Positions 34,851 through 45,700 of a stretch of DNA of 64,000 nt are shown here, piece by piece. Below the pieces are notes generated by a model. It ran no database searches. It saw only the letters and a list, made by a program, of their open reading frames with translations, and was not told the origin of the DNA. The stretch is taken from positions 19,762,089 through 19,826,088 of the forward strand of contig JAJEKV010000005.1 of assembly GCA_021234155.1 (NCBI GenBank), written 5' to 3'. This DNA is from Isoetes taiwanensis. Its lineage: Eukaryota; Streptophyta; Lycopodiopsida; Isoetales; Isoetaceae. A program made the translations under genes and the position numbers. The stretch's first letter is position 1; every line of letters begins with the position of its first letter.

Positions 34851-37800
34851 ATGGAGTCAGAATTGAACGCCACTGGTTACACGATGAAATCTCTCCTCAA
34901 ACAAGAGATTGTGCCCCACGAAGATCTAAAGAAGCTTTGGGGTGACAGAGTTCCAAATAAATCTGGCTACAGGTATTTTTCCCCAAATGTTTTGTTCAAA
35001 CTGAAAAATTAAGGCATATGTTTTCTTGTACATGTTGAAGAATCTGAGCAATGAACAATACAAAGAGTTCATGCAAATTTACAAAAGAATTACAGGGAAG
35101 CCACATACATGGGGTGGAATGGCTCCTGGAACCTGGGCAGTGGCTTATTATCTGCATATAAAGGGGGAGGCTGTTAATTGGAAGAGCTTCTCAGATTATT
35201 ATAAAACTCCCGATGAGAAAGCAGAGGCCAGTTCTTCTAGACCCAAGAGAAAGCATAGGCAAATCCAACCCGACGAGGAGGAAAATAGTAAAAGTGACAG
35301 GGATGATGAAGATGATAGGGAAAAAACCAAATCAGGTTCCTCTAGGCCACACATTCAATCTGAACTCACAATCAAAACAGAAAAGCAGAGCAATGTTCTA
35401 AGACCAAAACATGCCATTGCAGGTATGTTCAATTATTAGTTGTGTTACAACAGAAAAAAATCTCAAGCTTGATCTAGATTGTTTCTATCAACACAGAAAA
35501 GGTAACATCAAATCCACTTCAAGAATCAGGTATGTCTACTACCATTTTGCATCATGTTGGCTGTATTGTCATGTTGTGTCTCTATGATGCCATCTGTGGG
35601 TCATTTCGTGCAATGGATGCCAGAATGATAGATGAGGTATGTGTGGTGGTGGTAAGTTGTTGGCATCCACCATGTCCCACACCACACCCCACCATCTCCC
35701 ACCACTACACTCTACCATCTCCCACCGCCACACTCCCACACCACACACCACCACCACACTCCACCACCACCACACCACACCACCGACTCCACCATGTCCC
35801 ACACCACAATCCACCACCACCACACTCCACCACCACCACACCACACCCTACCACCACACCCCATCACCACACTCCACCATGTCCCACAACACACTCCACC
35901 ACCACCACACACCCCACCACCACCACCACTACACCCCACCACCACCACCACAACCACACACACACACACCACCACCACCACCACCACCACCACCACAGCG
36001 TGTTGTGTGGTGTGTACTGTGCAGCGTATATGTTGTGTGGTGTGTGGTATGTGGTGGTGTGTAGAGACTACCTTGTGTTGTGTGGTGTATGATTGTGGTT
36101 TTCCATCAGTACGTGGCTTACTATGTTAGGAGGCTGACATATACGTAGTGTTTTGTTTTGCAGACTATGACAGACTTGTGAAGGAATGGTTGGCTGCAAC
36201 ATCAGCTAGGTTTGATAGATGCAAGCAACGATTGCAAGCAAACGAGGATAGGAAAAATGATATCAAAAGAAAGATTGAGTTGATGGAGCATAAAGCATCA
36301 GAAATTAGAGCTGATTTGCACAGATGGCAATCAATCATGACAGCAAATTCGAAAGCAGCAGAGGGTGTTCGGGTTGTAAGCGAACTAAAGGATGAAGAGC
36401 TAAATGGTACAGTGTTGCCTGGGCTGAATCAATTAAATAAGGAATTAGCAGAAACTGAAATTGAGCTAAAGGCATGTGAAGACTTACTGCTGGAGCTGCT
36501 ACCTCGAATGCAAAGATTTGAGATTTTTTCTGAGCGTAGTGGTCATGATACTCCTTTAGATCCTGCACTTCCAATGCTTCCTGACGCAGAAGAAGAGGGT
36601 GATGAAGGTTGTCCATTTTGTGGACGTTGTCTGAAATGGGAGGGTAAAATGTTGCCAGTTGTGATAGCAGAATGCAGTCACCAGTATCACATTCCATGTC
36701 TATCACACCATTTGAGGTAAATATTATCATCTCTAACCCTCGTCTAAAGACTCTATTGATTTTGAATTTGTTTTGCAGACACTCTAGAACCTGCTGCAGC
36801 CCCAGTTGTGCCCACATTATGACTGAGACATGGCTTTTGGCTTTTGGTGTTCGAGTGGTACCACAAGAACCAATAGACACAAGTAAGTGCCTTAACTAAT
36901 GTTTACTGATGTTGTCACAGGTCTACTGACTTAGTGTTTGCAGAATTGCAGAAATTTGAGGCCAAGGATATCCAACAGTTATTCACGCCTCGATCAGTTA
37001 TGAGACTGCAAGATACCTCCCGGTTGTACCTAGAATTCACCCCATTTGATACTCCTAAGTCAATCCCAGCTGCTGACGACGTGGAGACTCCGAAACGAAA
37101 TTTGGATAGTGAACTGAATGCAGTCGTATCAAGTAAGTACCGATGCCACATACATGATTTATTTTTTTGTATTTTTCTGTGGTCTTCCTCATTTCAATTA
37201 TGTTGCAGAGATAAATGCTACTGCAACTGGAAGCCATCACGAAGAGATTCCTAGTGCATCTGTTTTAGGGGGAAAAATTAATTCCCTTGAGATTCATTCT
37301 GCACGAGGTCCTTCGCCAGAAAAAAGTTTTGGTACTGAACATGAGCCAAATGCGGATGCAGGTGATGAAGTTGACAAAGAAACCCCGGATCTCGGACAAG
37401 ATGTAGACTGCTCAACAAGTCCAATACAACCTCAACCAAGAAAAACCAAGAGGTTAACTCAAATTCTCCTTGTTCTGGATTTTAATGGGGTTTTAGGCAA
37501 GTTTTATGACTTGAAAGAGAGGATCCCTGCATCGGCCAAGCCAGAAGTGACCGTCCAGAAATTGAACAATCAAAAGTTAGCAGTTTCCAGGCCTGGATTA
37601 CAGGAGTTCTTAGAATGGTGTTTTTCAAAATTTGAGATTGCATTATGGTCCAGCATGGCTAAGAGTAATGTTGACTTGTTGATGAGAAAGTTGCTGCAGG
37701 AATATAAGGGCGGATTTCTTTTTATTTGGAATCAGGATGACTGCACCAACACAAAATTAAAAGTGGTTAATAAGCCAATTTTCCTTAAGGATCTGTCCAA

Positions 37801-38095
37801 AGTGTACCAGAAATTTTGGAGATACCAGGTGACAAACACATTGTTGATAGATGACAAATGATATAAGGGTTACGCCAACCAGTAGAACACAATGATATGT
37901 CCAAATAGTTTTGGTCCCGGCAGGTTGGATTCCAATTTCCTTTTGGAGCAACTCAAACCATGGTGGAGGGACTTACGGCTGCGAAAAGTGTGCCGGCTTA
38001 TGTGAAGGAACATCAAATGTGGAACATGTGGGATTACGAAGAGTCGGCAAGAATCGCATGAAAATGCTCGACAAGTATTTTCATAAATGAATCTT
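34851..38095 (+). pseudogene. transposon-borne gene: RING-like finger plus FCP1/NIF phosphatase-like domain
   Basis: Exons inferred from splice sites: 34851-34972 (start doubtful), about 35026-35422, 36164-36716, 36779-36882, 36944-37132 and 37209 onward. The last five join in phase. The second exon has a charged, nuclear-signal-like stretch (SRPKRKHRQIQPDEEENSKS). The 36164 exon has a coiled coil and then a RING-like finger (CPFCGRCLKW, AECSHQYHIPCL) completed in the next exon (RTCCSPSC). The last exon carries an FCP1/NIF homology domain: QILLVLDFNGVLG, RPGLQEFLEWCFSKFEIALW, FIWNQDDCTNTK and NTLLIDD. The HAD signature DxDx reads DFNG, so the second Asp is replaced. TGA 37859-37861 and a TAG near 37885 interrupt the conserved YKGYAN region, and a frame change follows. 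Not functional as it stands. Confidence 0.72.
35423..36163 (+). repeat. intron with CACCAC-type satellite (core about 35655-36000)
   Basis: About 345 bp of CCACCAC/ACACTCC units, nearly free of G on the plus strand, ending in a (CA)n and (CAC)n run. It changes at 36001 to GTGTTGTGTGGTG sequence of opposite polarity, so part can fold back. The surrounding splice sites (GTATGT donor, TTTTGCAG acceptor) join flanking exons in phase. The long Pro/His/Thr frames here are artefacts of the repeat. Confidence 0.85.
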
Positions 38096-38189
38096 GTAAA
38101 ACTCTTTGAAAGTCAATATAAGTAAAAAAAATTTCTATGATATGTGTTGTACTTTTTCAATTTAAAATATTTGAATGTATTGTGAGCAA

Positions 38190-39150
38190 ATATTCTCGTG
38201 TGTGTTTAGAACTAGAGATGATAGAGCTTCGGCAGTCCCTGACTATCTAAAGCCAAATACACATCTGGAAGTGGTGCTGAGTGGAACTGAAACTGTCATG
38301 ATTAGCTCCACCGACATCAAAATTTTGGAAGCTGATACGCAGTGGTTCAATGATCAATTGATCCTCCTCTTCTCAAGATGATACTTTCATCTGATTTGTG
38401 ATCATCAGGATTGTGCCATCATATGCATATGTTTGCAGATACATGGAATACTACTTGATTCTCCAAGGAATGAGCCATCCCTTTCATTTCTTTGACCCTC
38501 TTTTTCCACTCGACATTGTCCAAGGACACAAATAGTTACAAAACAATATGGAAACATGTGAATCTGGATAAGTGCCAGTACATGTTTTTGCCTGCTTGTG
38601 ATGGACATCACTCGACCTGTTTTCCTGATTGTAAGCCACGTGTGTCTCGCACAGAGATATAAACCAGGGATATATCACTTTGATAGCTCGGGCTTGCATG
38701 GCAGAAGCAGACATATTGAGAGGTTAGTGCTTGCTCATTGCATTTTGCTGTTGTGGCACAATGACAACAAACTTTGAGTGCAGGTTCCTAGAATTGCTTG
38801 GACGCAATAATTTCAGCTTTACAACCTCAGATGTTGTGAAAATTTCCAGAACGCCTCTTCAAACCGATGGTCATTCATGTGGCCCTGTCGTATGTTCGTT
38901 TATGCACAAATTTGTGAGGGGATACTTGAAAGGAGTGAATATATTGTTGCCTGATCTAGTAAGTCAACTTAAATGCAGCAGACAAACCAAACTCTGTTAT
39001 TGACAAATTGTGGTTAACTGCAGGTTGTGGACATTTCAGACCAGGATCTAGTTGATGTTAGAGTGTTCATGCTTGAAGTTTTAAGATTAGAAGCAACAAA
39101 AGCTGGAACTGAGAGGAACATATGTATTGGGAAGTATATAGGTGCATGAG
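38190..39150 (+). pseudogene. Ulp1/C48 SUMO-protease-like sequence
   Basis: Plus-strand pieces give, in order, the Ulp1 N-terminal signature TDIKILEADTQWFNDQLILL (near 38310-38380), then YMEYYLILQGMSHPFHFFDP (near 38440), then QYMFLPACDGHHSTC (near 38575, with the position expected for the catalytic His). A Gln-to-Cys block, TPLQTDGHSCGPVVCSFMHK, lies near 38850-38910, and a helical end follows (LPDLVVDISDQDL). The classical DCG reads SCG. Stops and frame changes between blocks mean it is broken. C48 peptidases cleave SUMO-like modifiers, and such domains are often acquired by plant DNA transposons. It may have been the 3' part of the preceding gene or a separate one. Confidence 0.68.
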
Positions 39151-41284
39151 TCACCTCGTACTTAAATCACTGTATATCTTTCTTATATACATAATTGTTA
39201 TTGTAACCTCGATTCATTTCAATGAAAATTCATATTCAATTCATCTCACAAACAAAGGAATCAAGTGTTTCAGAAGAATTCAAATCTTCAAAAGAAATCA
39301 AGACAAACTCATTTTCACAGGTGAAGCACAAAACTTCACATGAGTTCTGAAAACTACAGAATGGTTTTACATTTCATCATCATCAGAAAGAACTTCGGGT
39401 AAATTCTGGAAAATTTTCTCCTCATCTAAAGGATCCAGCCTATATACAGTCCTGTTTTGACGTTTAGTTGGTGGCATGTGAAGTCTGATTGCACAGATCT
39501 GTGTTGTGAATACTATGCCTAAGGCGTCTTTACTGCAAAGATCATAGCTGACGGTTGATCTTGCGCCCTTCTTGTAATACATACCTTCTATGACACTATC
39601 ACCGGTGAGGTACCATGTTCTATTGAGTTGGAAGTCTTTCTCCACTATCCATTTTGGTTTTGTGCACATCAGAATCCAAAATTCAGAACCCTCATCATTC
39701 CCTTTCGGAGCAACGACAACAAAATTATCACCAACTCTAAGTGCCTCTGCTCACATCGTGGGATTGGAGGAGACCTGCTAGATTTACGGTCCTCAATGTC
39801 AACATGCACATTGGAGGATGGTACAATAACTTGAAGTTTCCAATCATCAACATAGTGCTTGTTCACACAACTGTCCCACATGCCATCCAAGCAGTAGCTA
39901 CAGAAGCATGAAAGTTCCCTCGTGTGCAACTGCAATGGAGATTCAGGATTGAATGCATGTACACAATGGATCTGCCTAGTGTCCAAAATCCTTTCTGCAC
40001 CCCATGCTTTCTTTCTATCCTTGACTTCCCAAAAGAACCTTTTTATATTCTTCCTCTTACTAGTTTCAGATGTGTTCATCCACTCCGATGTTCCACAAGT
40101 AAACATCTCTTCGGCAACTTCTACCACTTCATGAGCATTACCCAATTTTATGCTGCTGTATTTTAATTGCAGTTGTCTTAACCATCTCTTCAACTCAGCA
40201 GCTTTGCCATCGTGTTCACCTTTCCCGTGGTTAGAACCAAAAAAATTCCACATCATATAGACATCAGTGTCGTTTGTGTACCTAGCCACAAAGTAAAATG
40301 GTATAGAAGCCTTGAATTGAGATGCTGCACCATCTGAAAACACATAATCTCTTTGGCACCCTTCCTTTCTCTCCAGATATTTGTGGTGCTTCATGAAGCA
40401 GTGTTGCACGAACAAAGTATCGTGTTCCCTATCATCTGATACATAGTAATGTGTTTCCTTGATAATCTCATCTGCCACTGAGTCGTACTGATATGTTATT
40501 TGAACCAAAATGGTAATCTGGTTATTGACCCAGCGCATCGACTGCACCTCCTCTTGTTCCTTGAATGTATAGTTCTCTGCAAAATCCACTACCGAGAGAC
40601 ATGCCAGAAGCTCCTTAAACTGTTTTGCCTGCCATTGGTACCTGAAATTATGCAGTGGAAAGATTTTTAGACGCTCTTTCAGTTTATCCAGAAGCTCCTT
40701 GGGTTCTGTCTCATTGTACTGATGAGTCAGTCTCCTACCAGAACTCGAGACGTTTTTTTTTATAGTCAATATACTCCCATTTCACTTTCCTACTGCCACT
40801 TCCTTCCATGGGACAGATCTGAAACTTCTTGATTCCATACAGCTCACAATTTCCAAGGATGCACGCCTTCTTGTGAAACTCATCTAATTCACTCTTTGGA
40901 CACAATATAGATCTCCACAAACTTCCTGTACTTGCAATTTTATGCTGGTGTGCCCTGCATTGACCAAGTTCATGTGATCTACAAACATCGCAGGTGCAAG
41001 TGCAATTCTTCGGATGTTTGGTTCTCATCCCATTGAGTCCATCCACTAGCATTTGCATCCTCACGTGCTGAATGCAACAGCAACTATTGAAGTCCTTCAA
41101 TGTCACAACAAACCAGGGTTTTAGCTTCTCAAAAGCTCGAAGACGAATCTTAATTTCTGGATGTTGGTCCAGAAACCCCTTGAACAATAGCATCTGCATG
41201 AAATGAACACTAAACGGTTAGGATGTGTATACCACACCAAACCATGCACCATATCATGCCCCACACTCATCATATTCACCAGAA

Positions 41285-41895
41285 CGAGCACCTTAGTGCT
41301 GTGTACATTACCACACACCACACCACACCCCACCACACACCACACCATTCACCACACACCATACACCAAATGGTGGAGTGTGGAGTGGTGGTGGAGTGTG
41401 GTGGTGGGGGGTGGTGGTGGTGTGTGTAGTGGTGTGTGGTGGAGCGTGGTGGTGGTGGTAGTGTGTGTGTGTGGTGGAGTGTGGTGGGGGGGGTGTGGTG
41501 GTGGAGTGTGGTGTGGTGGTGTGGTGTTGTGGATTGTGGTGTGATGTGGTGTGGTGGAGTGTGGTGGTGGTTGTGGAGGTTGAGTGTGTTGGTGGTGAAG
41601 TGTGGTGGTGGTGGAGTGTGGTGGTGGTGGTGGAGGGGTGTGGCGTGGTATGTGGTGGGATGTGTGTGCATGTGGTGGTACTGTGGTGGTCGCAAAGATG
41701 TGGTGGTAGTCTATGGTGGTGGGATAGATGATGGGGTGTGGTGGGGTGAGGGGGGAGAATAAATAAAATTGAATCCACACATATCATACATTAACATGCA
41801 CACACCCACATGACACCATGGACATAACGCAACCCACACCACACCACACCACACCACACCATCACGACACCACACATCACATCACATCACATCAC
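41285..41895 (-). repeat. GTGGTGG satellite in the transposase intron
   Basis: On the plus strand, about 41370-41755 is almost pure GTGGTG/GTGTGGTGGAGTGTGG, flanked by short CACCAC stretches of opposite polarity (41300-41350 and 41830-41895). Read along the transposase gene (minus strand) it is CACCAC-rich, the same polarity relative to transcription as the array in the intron at 35423-36163. The many long frames across it are artefacts. Confidence 0.88.
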
Positions 41896-42085
41896 TTTTA
41901 TCCTATTTCGTCTGACATAAAAAATCTGACTAGCCTGCTCTCATAAACACTTCTGAAATTCGTACACCCTGATAATAATTACATTCCTCTTCTAATCATT
42001 AGAAAAGGATCTGGGTCCTAAATCCTGTTCCTACGTCTGATTTTTGGCGTTTCATTCCCAATTCGAACAAGTTCATTCCGGCAAC

Positions 42086-42573
42086 ATGGTAGGAGGGATG
42101 TTCAGAGATCACTACGGCTATTTTAGGGTGAGCGAGGAGGGCATTCGGCACATGTTAAACAGGGCTCGTGATCAATCTCTGAAGGTGGATATGCCTAAAT
42201 CCACCTTCTTTGCTGATTTCGAATCCAACCTAAAGGCATACAACAGATTGAATGCTGGGCCTTCAATGGCTATGCTTGGAGTCAGATTGACAGGACGTGA
42301 GCTCTTAGACAAGGTCCATGAGCTTATGTTACATGCTGCTGCAAGGGCAGCTGGTTTATTTGTTCTCTGTCACTTGTCCGCTCTGACTCTACAACAAATG
42401 GGATTTCTTGGCGGGGTTGCGTTCTTACCACCGGGGATGCAGAAGCACCGGTAAACCTCATCCCGTTAAATTGCAGGATGACTGCAGAAAGCTTAGATGC
42501 TTTAGTGCAGAAAACAATAATTTTGGATGCACCAGTTCTCGAGCCAGTCATACCAGCATTTCCTGTTGCTTAG
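42086..42573 (+). pseudogene. small plus-strand gene inside the transposase intron
   Basis: From ATG 42086 the frame reads MVGGMFRDHYGYFRVSEEG, then MPKSTFFADFESNLKAYNRL, MLGVRLTGRELLDKVHEL and LHAAARAAGLFVLCHLSALT. Near 42436 a one-base shift moves it into DAEAPVNLIPLNCRMTAES, LDALVQKTIILDAPVLEPVI and PAFPVA, stopping at TAG 42571-42573. The resulting protein of about 162 residues has no family I recognise. The reading-frame continuity on both sides of the shift supports a real former gene. Apparent 26-bp splicing (GTAAAC...TTGCAG) would also restore the frame but is too short for a plant intron. It lies antisense within the 1.8 kb transposase intron. Confidence 0.55.
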
Positions 42574-43973
42574 GAAATGCATGTAAATTTAGTTCTCGGG
42601 TACAGAGCTTTCAATGGAAAGCCAAATTTTGTAAAGCCAAATTTTGTAAGATCCTTTTTTTAATATATTATACTTTCCAACAGAGCTGTGCTTGAATCTG
42701 ACAAAAAATTGTCTTTATTCAACAAAAATTTGTATCAGTTAGTTATCATTCTCAAATATTTTTAGACTGTACACACACCCAGTAAAGGAGTACTCAATTC
42801 TGTCATGTTCTAATAATATTCCAAACATTAAATATTGCATTTCAGACTAGAGTCAACTACACACAATTCACATGCTGCATACAGTACACCACAATCACTG
42901 TACAACACAATAACCGCCACATGCACCACCACACTAAGCACCATAACTAAGAAAACATGAATAACAAAAATAAACTAACCTGTGATTCCTCCAGATAGTG
43001 GGCAGCATGTTCTTCTCTTACATTTCTCTCCAATCTTCTAGTTCTAACATCCTTTGTGTTAGGAGACACTCTGGTGTTCTCAATCCAAAATTTTTGAATC
43101 TTTTCTATATGTTCATCTGAAATTGCATCGAATCTTTTAGCCCTCTTGTAAGAAACCCATTTCCCACCATTGTAATCGATCTCTTCCCTCTTTTTCTTTG
43201 CCTTTTGCAGGTTTCTTGGGTGAACACCTAATACCTTTCCAAGATCTCGCTGGCTGATTTTGTCACTTGTTTCAGAATCTGCACGGCGTGGTACGTATTA
43301 TTGCAAGGCAACTATTCTTGGTCGCTAGGCGTCATTGCTGGTAGAGAGTTTGACAGTCTGCATGGAGTCCCAGAGGCTCCTTATAACAATGTTCTTGGCT
43401 TCCAAATCCTTTAATTCTTCACCTATGAATTTTTCCAATGTTTTATCCCTCAAAAACTCAAGTAAAATTTCTTTCTTCGTGCTATCCTCCATTCTTTTGG
43501 TCTGTTTATGGAAAGACGTTAGCAAATTAAGGACAATACGGTGTTTACTGCTTGCACTTCTTGATGAACCGGATCCTTCTGCCAATTCTGCAAGCTCCAA
43601 TTTTTCTTCTCTTCTTCTTTTCCTCTGGCGTCTTTTCTTCAACATTTCTTGTTCCTTGGTTCTTCTTCGTTTTCTCCTGTCTGAAATGCCGGTTTGTGGA
43701 CAGATTACCTCATTGACATCCATATCCACAATGGATTGGAGCTTGCAGCAGGGAGGGAGCCAAAGAACATGACGTAGGCAAAGAACAGGAAGGGGCCAAA
43801 GAATAGGAATTTGAATTTGAATTTTAGTTTTTGAAATTAGAATTTCCTCCACAAATTGGGACTCTATTCTTAAATAACGGCAGCTGAGTGGTGCCATAAT
43901 TATACTTTCATACCACAAAATTGGTGGATGCAACGCCACATTTTGGGGGGACAGGGGGGACAGCCGAATTGGA

Positions 43974-43995
43974 ACACCACATCGTGCTTTCACCC
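43974..43995 (-). repeat. right terminal inverted repeat
   Basis: Reverse complement begins GGGTGAAAGCACG and ends GTGGTGT; 20 of 22 bases match the left end. Confidence 0.85.
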
Positions 43996-43999
43996 GGTT
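43996..43999. repeat. right target-site duplication GGTT
   Basis: Matches 34618-34621. Removing the transposon and one GGTT copy restores contiguous LINE ORF1 sequence with only a one-base frame discrepancy. Confidence 0.75.
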
Positions 44000-45260
44000 G
44001 TCCTGGCCCTGGGTGCCAGGGCAGTTCGCTCTGGCAATTTGCACAGACGTATTGAATGTCATCAGAATGAGTTCTGGAGTTGGCTAATTAGGTGCTCCTC
44101 TCCTTCCTCTGTCAGACCATGCACCATCACATTGTGACTCCTGCATCTCTGCTCATGGTGCTCCTTGATCATGGGGTTACTATTCCCTGGTGATGTTGGT
44201 GGTACGTATGGTCTGTGGGGCACGGGACGCAGCCTATGCTAGGGCGGTAGTGGCCATGGAGGACTTGGTGGTGGAGCATTAACCGGCCTTGACTGACAAT
44301 ATGTTGGTTTTAGAACTTGTGGCCCTGCTTGGCACGTGCATCAGCCTCCATTCTCTAGTTGCAGCCTTGCTAGTTCATGCACGCATCTCTACAGTTGCGC
44401 ATGAGCCTCTGCATGGAGACCCTTGCTTTATTGGGCAATGGACGCTCGAAGTTCTTGCACTTCCAATTCTTGTGCAGCACAGATGTGCTCCAGCTTCTGT
44501 AAGCGAGAGTCCAGCGCCGGGTTCTCTATCGATGGAGCATCTGCCCGTTCTTCGATCCTGCCCTAGAGGGTCCATAGTTGTGACTGGTTTTCCTCGAGGG
44601 TAGCCTGTACCCCTCGTAGCATGACAGCGGTCTCCTCCGCCTCCATTCGAAGGCGTGTGATGGTCGTATGTGTCTTCTACTCAAAGCCTTGCTTGCTTTG
44701 TGTCATGGCTTCCACGGTGGTGGACAAGGAGTCCATTCTGGCCTGAAGATCAGTAATACCTTGCATGTCTTGTTGTCTCTCGAAGTGGGCCAATCAGATG
44801 CTGTTTTCCATTTGCTGTGTGTGGGTTTCGAGAGTTGCAATTCGCTGCCTTTCCATTGCCAGTTGCCTTCTGAGCATGTGGGGTACTGAGGACTGTACCT
44901 TTTCTGTCAAGGCTGGAAGTCGCGCATTGGTCTTCTCAATTCTTGCCTCCAGTTGCTTCCAGGCTTCCGCCTGATGCCTGGCCTGCCTAGGGGCCCGGGC
45001 AGCAGTCAGTCGCCTATCGAGCTGACTTTGTGGATTAAGCTTTGGTGTGTGCCTCCCGTCTCATGGAAGAGACTTCTCCTCCCTTGCGTTTGTCGTCTGC
45101 TCTAGGCCACTTGCGTGGTGGTCCGTCAATCTGGTCCTCCCGGGTGGGCTCGTCTTGCAGAGGGCCTGGGTTGGTCCGGGCATGGAACCCCAGCATCAAG
45201 GGCGGGTCTCAGTCAATGAGGCATGGTGGACATCTCCTTTCAAAGCAAGGTCAGGGTAGG
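43996..45260 (-). pseudogene. LINE ORF1, N-terminal and coiled-coil part
   Basis: Minus-strand translation, with several frame changes and stops, gives a long heptad-rich stretch (ERQRIATLETHTQQMENS, HFERQQDMQGITDLQARMDS, LEENQSQLW, LDSRLQKLEHICAAQELE). A linker rich in Pro follows, then RSHNVMVHGLTEEGEEHLIS, the usual start of the LINE ORF1 RNA-binding domain. It ends at the transposon boundary with LPERTALAPRART and resumes at 34617. The protein would form trimers and coat LINE RNA. Confidence 0.68.
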
Positions 45261-45289
45261 GGGCTACATGCATGGCCATGGCTCTATGG

Positions 45290-45700
45290 GGGCCAAAACC
45301 TAGTGAGAGAAAGGGCACGAGAGAGGTGTTGCTCTCAAGGCATTTTGGACGCTTAAATTCCAATTTGTGAACTCAAAAACGTCATGAGTATGACAATCTA
45401 GAAGTTGGGGGCCAAACCCTAGAGAGGGAAAGGGCAAGAGAGGAGTGTTGCTCTCAGGGCATTTTGGATGCTTAGAATCGAATTTGGGGACTCGAAAATG
45501 TCATCAGCACAACAATCTGGGAGCTGAGTGAGAGAAAGGGCAAGAGAGAAATGTTGATCTCAGAGCGTTTTGGACGCTTAGAATCCAATTTGGGGACTCG
45601 AAAACGTGGTGGCCACAACAATATGGGAGCTTGGGGCCCTAGAGAGAGAAAGAGCAAATCCTAGAGAGAAAGGATGGCAGGTGCTAGAGACGCAGCAAAA
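45290..45700 (-). repeat. tandem monomers of about 116 bp at the LINE 5' end
   Basis: Three full units and a partial one (about 45290-45409, 45410-45525, 45526-45640, 45641-45700). They share GAGAGAAAGGGCA, GTTGCTCTCA-type and TTTTGGACGCTTA sequence, then GAATCCAATTTGGGGACTCG. They lie just upstream of ORF1 in LINE orientation, like the promoter monomers of some animal L1 elements. Confidence 0.75.

Larger units (their letters stand above)
39367..43723 (-). pseudogene. DDE-type transposase-like gene with CxC cluster, two exons
   Basis: Exon 1 (43723-42980) has a basic coiled region (RKRRRTKEQEMLKKRRQRK) and a DNA-binding-like part (SQRDLGKVLGVHPRNLQKAK, FWIENTRVSPNTKDVRTRRL). It is broken by TAG and TAA near 43327-43290. 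Exon 2 starts at 41193 in phase and runs to the stop at 39367. It has LDQHPEIKIRLRAFEKLKPW, a Cys cluster (CTCTCDVCRSHELGQC), then YVFSDGAASQFKAS (near 40300-40345) and FFGSNHGKGEHDGKAAELKR (near 40190-40250). The C-terminus reads VGDNFVVVAPKG, FWILMCTKPKW. I take the Asp of SDGAASQ and the HGKGEHDG box as the likely catalytic core. Exon 2 has a frame change at a run of nine T (40753-40761) and another near 39745. Total coding length is about 850 codons. Confidence 0.75.
34622..43995. mobile_element. 9.37 kb DNA transposon nested in the LINE
   Basis: Bounded by 22-bp terminal inverted repeats starting GGGTAAAAGCACGCTG (left) and GGGTGAAAGCACGATG (right, reverse complement), 20/22 matching, with a GGTT target duplication. 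Inside are a minus-strand transposase-like gene, a plus-strand gene with RING-like and FCP1-like domains, a Ulp1-like protease sequence, a small plus-strand gene in the transposase intron, and two CACCAC-type satellites. The superfamily is not certain. A 4-bp duplication is reported for Sola and some Academ elements, while MULE, hAT and KDZ duplications are longer. All genes carry stops or frameshifts. Confidence 0.85.

Noticed and set aside
35532-36129. Several long Pro/His/Thr-rich frames, and their Val/Gly-rich reverse frames
   Set aside because: Artefacts of the CACCAC satellite; the region is an intron joining in-phase exons.
41203-41787. Long Val/Trp/Gly-rich and His/Thr/Pro-rich frames
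   Set aside because: Artefacts of the GTGGTGG satellite in the transposase intron.
34622-43995. Assignment of the nested transposon to MULE, CACTA, hAT or KDZ because of the Ulp1-like sequence
   Set aside because: The 4-bp duplication, GGGT ends and transposase motifs do not fit those groups; the Ulp1 domain alone is not diagnostic.
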